The notes below the pieces were generated by a model, which saw only the letters and a program-made list of their open reading frames with translations, was not told the DNA's origin and did not search any database. A program made the position numbers and the translations under genes. A stretch of DNA of 5,920 bases from TMP-24 sp031376305. GTDB lineage: Bacteria > Pseudomonadota > Alphaproteobacteria > Rhodobacterales > Rhodobacteraceae. Location of the stretch: the NCBI GenBank assembly GCA_031376305.1, contig JANMDM010000238.1, positions 1 through 5,920 on the forward strand. The letters are read 5' to 3'. Of the stretch, positions 1 through 5,365 are shown piece by piece. The first letter of the stretch is position 1; each line of letters opens with the position of its first letter.

Positions 1-2380
1 GATTGACGCCATGCGTCGTTACCGCGAGGCGATTGACCAGGGGCTTTTGAAAATCATGTCGAAGATGGGGATTTCGGTGATCTCCTCCTATCGCGGCGGT
101 TTGAACTTTGAAGCTGTGGGTCTGTCCCGCGCCATGGTCGCTGAATACTTCCCCGGCATGCAAAGTCGTATTTCCGGGATTGGCGTCAGCGGCATCCAGC
201 ACAAGGTCGAAGAAATTCACAGCCGGGGCTGGAAGGGCGGCACCGACGTTTTGCCCATTGGCGGTATCTACAAGGCGCGGCGTTCCGGCGAAAAGCACGC
301 CTGGGAAGCGCAGACCATGCATATGCTGCAAACCGCCTGCGACCGTGCCTCCTACGATCTGTGGAAGCAGTATTCGGCGGCGATGCGGGCCAACCCGCCG
401 ATCCATCTGCGTGACCTTCTGGACATCAAGCCTTTGGGCCGTCCGGTGCCGATTGAGGAGGTGGAATCGATCACCTCGATCCGCAAGCGCTTTGTGACGC
501 CGGGGATGTCGCTGGGCGCCTTGTCGCCCGAAGCGCACAAGACCCTGAACGTTGCCATGAACCGCATCGGGGCGAAGACTGACAGCGGAGAGGGGGGCGA
601 GGATCCGGCGCATTTCGTGCCGGAATCCAATGGCGATAACCCATCGGCCAAGATCAAGCAGGTGGCCTCGGGGCGGTTCGGGGTGACGGCGGAGTACCTC
701 AACGCTTGTGAAGAACTGGAAATCAAGGTGGCGCAGGGGGCGAAGCCTGGTGAAGGTGGTCAGCTTCCGGGAATGAAAGTCACGGCGTTGATCGCGCGGC
801 TGCGGCATTCGACGCCGGGGGTGACGCTGATTTCGCCGCCGCCGCATCACGACATCTATTCCATCGAAGATCTGGCGCAGCTGATTTATGACCTGAAACA
901 GATCAACCCGCGCGCCAAGGTGACGGTGAAGCTGGTTGCCAGCTCTGGTGTCGGGACGATTGCGGCGGGCGTCGCCAAGGCCAAGGCCGATATTATCCTG
1001 ATTTCGGGTCACAATGGCGGCACCGGGGCCAGCCCCGGCAGCTCGATCAAATATGCGGGCATGCCTTGGGAAATGGGCCTGACCGAGGCGCATCAGGTGC
1101 TGGCGATGAACAAGCTGCGCGACCGGATCACCTTGCGCACCGACGGCGGGCTGCGCACCGGGCGCGATATCATCATTGCCGCGATGATGGGGGCCGAGGA
1201 ATACGGCATCGGCACGGCGGCGCTGATCGCCATGGGCTGCATCATGGTGCGTCAGTGCCAGTCGAACACCTGCCCGGTGGGGGTTTGCACCCAGAACGAG
1301 GCTTTGCGCGAGAAGTTCACCGGCACCGCCGACAAGGTGGTGAACCTGATCACCTTTTATGCGCAGGAGGTCCGTGAGATTCTGAGCCAGATCGGCGCGC
1401 GGTCACTGGACGAGGTGATCGGGCGGGCTGACCTGTTGACGCAGGTGTCGCGCGGTCATGCGGATCTGGATGACCTTGACCTGAACCCGCTCTTGATCAC
1501 CGTCGATGGCTTTGACCGCATCGTCTATGACCGCTCAAAACCCCGCAATGTGGTGCCAGATACGCTGGATGCGGAGATTATCCGCGATGGCGCGCGCTTC
1601 TTTGACGAGGGCGAAAAGATGCAACTGTCCTATGCGGTCAGGAACACCCACCGCACCATCGGCACCCGCGCGTCCAGCCATATCGTGCGGAATTTCGGGA
1701 TGAAGAACAGCCTTCAGCCCGATCATCTGACGGTGAAGTTGACGGGGTCGTGCGGGCAAAGTCTGGGGGCTTTCGCCGCACCCGGACTGAAGATCGAAGT
1801 ATCGGGCGATGCCAATGATTATGTCGGCAAGGGTCTGTCGGGCGGTATCATCGTTGTGCGGCCGCCGATGGGGTCGCCGCTGGAGGCCGGTGAAAACACC
1901 ATCATCGGCAATACGGTTCTTTATGGCGCCACCGATGGCTATTTGTTTGCCTCTGGCCGGGCAGGCGAACGCTTCGCGGTCCGCAACTCGGGCGCGCAGG
2001 TGGTGATCGAAGGCTGCGGCTCGAACGGGTGCGAATACATGACCGGCGGGGTGGCGGTGATTCTGGGCTGGATCGGTGCCAACTTTGGCGCCGGCATGAC
2101 CGGCGGCATGGCGTACGTCTATGACCCTGAAGGTGAGTCGAGCGAGCTGCTGAACATGGAAAGCATCGTCACATCGGCAGTCTGCCATCCGCATTGGGAA
2201 GGCCAGCTGAAGGGGTTGATTGAACGGCATTTGCATGAAACCGGTAGCCGCCGCGCTGCCGGGATATTGCAGGACTGGGCGACCGAGCGCGGCAATTTCA
2301 TCCAGATCTGCCCCAAGGAAATGCTGATCCACCTGCCCCATCCGCTGTCGGACGCGCGTCAGGCTGTGCCAGCTGAGTGA
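1..2380 (+). CDS. gltB: Glutamate synthase (NADPH) large subunit, C-terminal part (5' end outside window)
   Basis: GltB takes the amide nitrogen of glutamine and reductively transfers it to 2-oxoglutarate, giving two glutamates (cytoplasmic GS-GOGAT ammonia assimilation, with the GltD subunit). The frame is open from base 2, and the residues before the first ATG (base 11) already fit the family, so that ATG is internal. About 792 of roughly 1500 residues are present. Counting from that ATG: the end of the central domain (about 1-130, with ISSYRGG and FEAVGL); the FMN-binding synthase barrel (about 140-480, with GMSLGALS near 165, SGEGGED at 192-198 and SGHNGGTGASPGSS); and the C-terminal GXGXG beta-helix from about 573. 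C410, C416 and C421 (C-x5-C-x4-C) match the [3Fe-4S] ligands. The N-terminal glutaminase domain lies upstream. No frameshift is seen. No gltD follows within this window. The identification is secure. Confidence 0.97.
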   Translation, partial: IDAMRRYREAIDQGLLKIMSKMGISVISSYRGGLNFEAVGLSRAMVAEYFPGMQSRISGIGVSGIQHKVEEIHSRGWKGGTDVLPIGGIYKARRSGEKHAWEAQTMHMLQTACDRASYDLWKQYSAAMRANPPIHLRDLLDIKPLGRPVPIEEVESITSIRKRFVTPGMSLGALSPEAHKTLNVAMNRIGAKTDSGEGGEDPAHFVPESNGDNPSAKIKQVASGRFGVTAEYLNACEELEIKVAQGAKPGEGGQLPGMKVTALIARLRHSTPGVTLISPPPHHDIYSIEDLAQLIYDLKQINPRAKVTVKLVASSGVGTIAAGVAKAKADIILISGHNGGTGASPGSSIKYAGMPWEMGLTEAHQVLAMNKLRDRITLRTDGGLRTGRDIIIAAMMGAEEYGIGTAALIAMGCIMVRQCQSNTCPVGVCTQNEALREKFTGTADKVVNLITFYAQEVREILSQIGARSLDEVIGRADLLTQVSRGHADLDDLDLNPLLITVDGFDRIVYDRSKPRNVVPDTLDAEIIRDGARFFDEGEKMQLSYAVRNTHRTIGTRASSHIVRNFGMKNSLQPDHLTVKLTGSCGQSLGAFAAPGLKIEVSGDANDYVGKGLSGGIIVVRPPMGSPLEAGENTIIGNTVLYGATDGYLFASGRAGERFAVRNSGAQVVIEGCGSNGCEYMTGGVAVILGWIGANFGAGMTGGMAYVYDPEGESSELLNMESIVTSAVCHPHWEGQLKGLIERHLHETGSRRAAGILQDWATERGNFIQICPKEMLIHLPHPLSDARQAVPAE

Positions 2381-2423
2381 TAAACGCCTGATGCGGTCGG
2401 CATGGCTTTACCTTGGGGGGGCA

Positions 2424-2441
2424 GACGCCTAGCTTGGCGTC
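2424..2441. repeat. Short inverted repeat (hairpin) just before the glycosylase start
   Basis: GACGCC (2424-2429) and GGCGTC (2436-2441) are perfect 6-bp arms around the 6-nt loop TAGCTT. The hairpin ends one base before the ATG at 2443. There is no T-run after it, so it does not look like a standard intrinsic terminator for gltB. If transcribed it would occupy the ribosome-binding region of that ATG. The structure is seen directly; any regulatory role is inference. Confidence 0.5.
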
Positions 2442-2442
2442 C

Positions 2443-3231
2443 ATGGAGTCGGTCGCAACACATATGGATTTCCACGCCGCCCGCGCCCTGCTGGAGTGGC
2501 AGATGGAACTTGGCGCCGATGAGCCGATCGGCGCGGTTCCGGTCAACCGCTATGACCTGGTGGCCGAGGTGCCGAAAGCTGCGGCCGTGGCACAGGTGGC
2601 ACAAGGGGCGGTCGCTGAAACCTTGGACGCGGTTGCGGCTGCCCGCGCCGCTGTCGCGGGGATCGCACATCTTGACGATCTGGCCGAAGTGCAGGCGGGC
2701 TATGATCTGTGTGATCTGAAAAAAGGCGCGCGGAACTTTGTCTTTGCCGATGGCAACCCTGCGGCGCGGGTGATGATCATCGGCGAAGCGCCGGGACGCG
2801 ATGAGGATCTGGAGGGGCGGCCTTTTGTGGGGCGCGCCGGGGCGATGCTGGACCGGATGTTCGCGGCCATCGGTTTGTCGCGCAATGCGCCGGATGTTGC
2901 GGCAGCACTTTACATCACCAATGTCCTGCCCTGGCGGCCACCGTCGAACCGCGATCCTGAGCCTGCGGAAATTGCCATGATGCGGCCGTTTTTGGAAAAG
3001 CATGTGGCCTTGGCGGACCCTGATCTGATCGTGCTGATGGGCAATACGCCTTGCGCGGCGGTCCTTGGCCAGCGCGGCATTTTGCGGCTGCGCGGGCGGT
3101 GGGCGGAAGGGTTTGGAAAGCCGGTATTGCCGATGACCCATCCCGCCTATCTGCTGCGCACCCCCGCTGCCAAGCGCGAGGCCTGGGCGGATCTGCTGGA
3201 ACTGAAGGCGCGATTGAACAGGGCAGGGTAA
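2443..3231 (+). CDS. Family-4-type uracil-DNA glycosylase, lacking most Fe-S cysteines
   Basis: This is probably a cytoplasmic base-excision-repair enzyme that removes uracil from DNA. In this 262-residue protein, motif A is GEAPG at 114-118 followed by RDED, then GRPFVGRAG, YITN, RPPSNRDP (from R165) and motif B THPAYLLR (232-239). GEAPG points to family 4 rather than family 5. Family 4 normally binds [4Fe-4S] through four cysteines. Here the aligned positions appear to be Y87, C90, W164 and M180, so only one ligand remains; the other cysteine, C204, is elsewhere. About 85 residues precede the core, including ALLEWQMELG and an Ala-rich stretch at about 35-75. The start is uncertain: an in-frame TTG at 2413 and ATG at 2464 are alternatives, and none has a good Shine-Dalgarno. 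I chose 2443 because MES.. resembles the remembered start of relatives. The stop overlaps the moaB start by one base. Confidence 0.9.
   Translation: MESVATHMDFHAARALLEWQMELGADEPIGAVPVNRYDLVAEVPKAAAVAQVAQGAVAETLDAVAAARAAVAGIAHLDDLAEVQAGYDLCDLKKGARNFVFADGNPAARVMIIGEAPGRDEDLEGRPFVGRAGAMLDRMFAAIGLSRNAPDVAAALYITNVLPWRPPSNRDPEPAEIAMMRPFLEKHVALADPDLIVLMGNTPCAAVLGQRGILRLRGRWAEGFGKPVLPMTHPAYLLRTPAAKREAWADLLELKARLNRAG
3220..3223 (+). promoter_or_regulatory. Probable ribosome binding site of moaB
   Basis: AGGG at 3220-3223 lies 7 nt before the ATG at 3231, and a second AGGG at 3225-3228 is only 2 nt away. Both lie inside the last codons of the glycosylase gene. The site supports the 3231 start over the longer in-frame opening from 3051, and fits translational coupling across the TAATG junction. 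Confidence 0.55.
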
Positions 3232-3770
3232 TGGCGATTAACGACAGCAAAGAGTTTATCGCGGTTCGAATTGCGATTTTGACGATCTCGGACACCCGCG
3301 CTCCGGCCGACGACAAGTCCGGCGATACTCTGGTCGAGCGGCTGATCGGCGCGGGCCATGTTCTGGCAGCCAGGACCATCCTGCCCGATGAGCGGGCGCT
3401 GATTGCGGCAAAGCTGCGCCAGTGGGTGGCGGACCCGGCGATCGACGTGGTGATTTCCACAGGCGGCACCGGGCTGACCGGCCGCGATGTTACCGTCGAG
3501 GCGCACCGGGACGTCTATGAGAAGGAAATCGAGGCTTTTGCCACGGTGTTCACCCTTGTCTCAATGCAAAAAATCGGCACCAGCGCTGTGCAATCGCGGG
3601 CCACAGGCGGTGTGGCGGGCGGCACCTATCTGTTTGCGCTTCCGGGCAGTCCGGGGGCGTGCCGGGATGCCTGGGATGAGATTTTGAAATTCCAGCTCGA
3701 CTACCGTCACCGGCCCTGCAACTTTGTGGAAATCATGCCGCGGCTGGAGGAACACAAGCGCCGCAAGTGA
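3231..3770 (+). CDS. moaB: Molybdenum cofactor biosynthesis protein MoaB (MoaB/Mog family)
   Basis: This 179-residue cytoplasmic protein belongs to the MoaB/Mog family, which binds molybdopterin. Mog-type members adenylylate it before molybdate insertion. E. coli MoaB appears dispensable beside MogA, but in organisms without MogA the MoaB-type protein is thought to do this step; whether that holds here cannot be seen. The protein follows E. coli MoaB almost end to end: EFIAVRIAILTISDTR near the N-terminus, the TGGTGLTGRD loop at 77-86, IGTSAVQSRA, LPGSP at 137-141 (with ACRDAW just after) and RPCNF at 161-165. RPCNF near the end favours MoaB over MogA. The ATG at 3231 gives the family's usual length, and upstream starts would run through the glycosylase gene. 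The gene overlaps the glycosylase stop by one base and converges on the next gene across 7 nt. Confidence 0.95.
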   Translation: MAINDSKEFIAVRIAILTISDTRAPADDKSGDTLVERLIGAGHVLAARTILPDERALIAAKLRQWVADPAIDVVISTGGTGLTGRDVTVEAHRDVYEKEIEAFATVFTLVSMQKIGTSAVQSRATGGVAGGTYLFALPGSPGACRDAWDEILKFQLDYRHRPCNFVEIMPRLEEHKRRK

Positions 3771-3777
3771 CGACAGG

Positions 3778-4614
3778 TCAGCCAGCACACCCCTGAACGT
3801 CGATAACGTCGCCCTTGGCCGTGAAGATCGTATAGCGCAGGCTGGACCGGTCCAGGCTGAAGGGCTTTGCCATTGACGGCACAAGGTCCGACACTTCGAC
3901 AAGTGCCCCATCCGCTGCGGTCGTTTCGACCGAAGAAACCCACACCGAGCTGTCGGATAGTTCCACCACGACGAAATCGCCATCGACGGCGGCGGGAAGG
4001 GCGATGGTGGTGGTCAGGCGCAGCCCGTCGCTTATCGGCGCCACCGTGCAGCGCGGCTGGCTGATGCCGGCCGCCCTGGCGCTGCGCGGCGCTTGGTCCA
4101 GAGCCGCGCGAATGGCCGGGTCAACCTTGGTAGCGGATGACAGGTCGGCCGACACATCGACGGTGATCGGCACACAGACATCCTGACAGACACCAAGCGT
4201 GATGCTAGCGGTGACTGAAACCGGGTCGCCAGGGGTTGCGGGTTGGAATTCGATGGGCAGCAAAAGGTCGTTCTTGTAGCCGATGGACCGCAGACCGCTC
4301 AGCACAAAAACAGAGGGGCGTGGCCAGTGGTAGGTGACGCCGGTGATATTGGTGGACCCGGTCCAGTCAAATTGCGGCGGGATGCCTGCGTCACCGGGTG
4401 CGCGCCAATAGGTCTTCCATCCCTCGGCAAGTGTCAGGTGCAGGGCGGCCATCTGGGTGCCGGTTTCGGTGCGCCAGCCGCCGAGGATTTCGGCGTTGAT
4501 CAGATCGTCGGGCAGTTGCTGGGCATCCGCAGCACCCGTTGCCAGCGCGACAGCCAGAAGACCGCAGGAAATGGCTTTCATGGTTTTCGGGTTTGGTTTC
4601 ATAGGCCGAAACAT
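3778..4614 (-). CDS. Exported stand-alone DsbD N-terminal-like domain protein
   Basis: This 278-residue protein resembles the N-terminal periplasmic domain of DsbD/ScsB thiol:disulfide interchange proteins, which passes reducing power to periplasmic partners. A signal peptide is evident: K13, a hydrophobic run at about 14-28, and probable cleavage after ADA (29-31). The mature part has EGWKTYWRAPGDAG, typical of this domain, and LGVCQDVCVP with C143-x3-C147, probably the redox pair. C189 and C276 (three residues from the end) are the only other mature cysteines. There is no transmembrane DsbD core and no C-terminal thioredoxin domain, so an electron donor such as a CcdA-like protein would have to be encoded elsewhere (inference). 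The start is uncertain: ATG at 4614, 4602 or 4581 all keep the signal peptide; 4614 has only a weak GAAG upstream. The gene converges with moaB and diverges from yqgE. Confidence 0.85.
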   Translation of the reverse strand: MFRPMKPNPKTMKAISCGLLAVALATGAADAQQLPDDLINAEILGGWRTETGTQMAALHLTLAEGWKTYWRAPGDAGIPPQFDWTGSTNITGVTYHWPRPSVFVLSGLRSIGYKNDLLLPIEFQPATPGDPVSVTASITLGVCQDVCVPITVDVSADLSSATKVDPAIRAALDQAPRSARAAGISQPRCTVAPISDGLRLTTTIALPAAVDGDFVVVELSDSSVWVSSVETTAADGALVEVSDLVPSMAKPFSLDRSSLRYTIFTAKGDVIDVQGCAG

Positions 4615-4632
4615 AGAGGCTTCGTCGCAGAA

Positions 4633-4648
4633 GGGGAATCACTTCCCC
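4633..4648. repeat. Inverted repeat in the leader of the DsbD-N-like gene
   Basis: GGGGAA (4633-4638) and TTCCCC (4643-4648) are perfect 6-bp arms around a 4-nt loop, TCAC. The element lies 18 nt upstream of the minus-strand ATG at 4614. It could be an operator or a leader hairpin, or it may be chance. No clear -35/-10 pair is seen beside it. Confidence 0.45.
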
Positions 4649-4665
4649 GTTAGTGCCTGTCTGGC

Positions 4666-4703
4666 GACAAAACCGGTATCCACTTTTGTCTGACATGCTC
4701 TAG
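4666..4703 (-). repeat. Palindromic intergenic element resembling a dispersed alphaproteobacterial repeat
   Basis: Read on the minus strand, it starts CTAGAGCATGTC and continues into a perfect inverted repeat, GACAAAA and TTTTGTC (plus-strand 4684-4690 and 4666-4672), around the 11-nt loop GTGGATACCGG. From memory, intergenic elements with a CTAGAGCAT-type lead, then AAAAGTG, a few bases, and CCGGTTTT are scattered through many alphaproteobacterial genomes, especially Rhizobiales. The palindrome is seen directly; membership of that family is recall and was not checked by a search. Confidence 0.6.
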
Positions 4704-4713
4704 CGGGCGGTTA

Positions 4714-4731
4714 TCGGGCAGTCTGGCCCGA
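4714..4731. repeat. Inverted repeat (hairpin) upstream of yqgE
   Basis: TCGGGC (4714-4719) and GCCCGA (4726-4731) are perfect arms around the 6-nt loop AGTCTG. Flanking TT (4711-4712) and AA (4732-4733) could add two pairs past a bulged A at 4713. It lies 67 nt before the yqgE ATG. It has no T-tract, so it is not a standard terminator. Its role is unknown. Confidence 0.45.
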
Positions 4732-4787
4732 AAGGTCGGGGAAAGCCTACTTGCGCTTGGCGATCAGGCAGCACATTTTCAGGGGGC

Positions 4788-4793
4788 AGGAGG
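4788..4793 (+). promoter_or_regulatory. Strong ribosome binding site of yqgE
   Basis: AGGAGG, a full Shine-Dalgarno match, ends 5 nt before the ATG at 4799. It fixes the yqgE start and is the strongest such site in the window. Confidence 0.85.
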
Positions 4794-4798
4794 TGTGA

Positions 4799-5353
4799 AT
4801 GAATCTTGTCGGTAAGCTTTTGATCGCCATGCCCGGAATGGGCGATCCGCGTTTTGAGCATAGCGTTATCTTTCTGTGCGCCCATTCGGACGAAGGCGCG
4901 ATGGGGTTGATGGTGAATAAACCTGCGCCCGATCTGAACTTTGACAAACTGCTTGCGCAGCTTGGTATTGCGCGAAACGATCTGACGCAGGACATCCAGA
5001 TACATTTGGGCGGTCCGGTCGAACATGCCCGCGGCTTTGTGCTGCACTCGGGCGATTATCGCGGCCATGGCACCACGATGCGCGTTGATGCGCGTTTTGG
5101 CATGACCGCCACTTTGGACATTCTGCAAGACCTTGCATCCGGCGAAGGGCCCGAAAGTTCGCTTCTGGCGCTGGGGTATGCGGGATGGGGGCCGGGGCAG
5201 CTTGAGAGTGAAATTCTGGCCAATGGCTGGCTGACCTGTGACGCCACAGCCGATCTGGTATTTTCCGGCCCCAGTTCGCGCAAATGGGACGGGGCTTTGC
5301 GGTCGCTTGGGGTCGATCCCCTGACGCTTTCGGCGACGGCGGGGCGGGCGTGA
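4799..5353 (+). CDS. yqgE: YqgE/AlgH family protein (DUF179), function unknown
   Basis: This 184-residue protein, without signal peptide or membrane segment, is of the family's usual length. Conserved blocks are visible in order: GKLLIAMPGMGDPRFEHSV at about 5-23, then FLCAHSDEGAMGLMVNKP, LGGPVEHARGFVLHS in the middle, LALGYAGWGPGQLESEI, and a C-terminal NGWL. The family's biochemical role is not established. The AlgH name comes from an alginate-related Pseudomonas locus, and a regulator label should not be taken literally. In many proteobacteria yqgE neighbours yqgF (ruvX), but here it lies between the divergent DsbD-N-like gene and the convergent sua5. The start is set by an excellent Shine-Dalgarno. 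Any promoter must lie in the 184-nt divergent region or further upstream, and I could not pick one with confidence. Confidence 0.95.
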   Translation: MNLVGKLLIAMPGMGDPRFEHSVIFLCAHSDEGAMGLMVNKPAPDLNFDKLLAQLGIARNDLTQDIQIHLGGPVEHARGFVLHSGDYRGHGTTMRVDARFGMTATLDILQDLASGEGPESSLLALGYAGWGPGQLESEILANGWLTCDATADLVFSGPSSRKWDGALRSLGVDPLTLSATAGRA

Positions 5354-5365
5354 GATGGGGTTAGT

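Noticed and set aside
1535..2341. Long minus-strand open frame (268 codons) opposite gltB
   Set aside because: It lies fully antisense to a well-conserved gltB region. Its translation is rich in His/Arg/Ala without family motifs, as expected of shadow frames in GC-rich coding DNA.
2359..3141. Minus-strand open frame (260 codons) opposite the glycosylase
   Set aside because: It is antisense to a gene with clear catalytic motifs. The translation is Arg/His-rich with no recognisable domain, and there is no ribosome site of note.
3051..3230. A longer moaB starting at TTG 3051
   Set aside because: The extra 60 residues overlap the conserved end of the glycosylase in another frame and do not resemble MoaB. 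The ATG at 3231 gives the expected length and has a Shine-Dalgarno.
3796..3811. Tandem AACGTCG AT AACGTCG direct repeat near the end of the DsbD-N-like gene
   Set aside because: It is explained by coding sequence (GDVIDV) and is a single two-copy repeat.
4751..4779. Possible sigma-70 promoter for yqgE (TTGCGC, 17 nt, CATTTT)
   Set aside because: Each hexamer matches only three consensus positions, which is not enough to call in a GC-rich genome.
4615..4798. tRNA, small RNA or small gene in the divergent intergenic region
   Set aside because: No cloverleaf, no T-tract terminator and no short frame with a ribosome site was found; only the three inverted repeats stand out.
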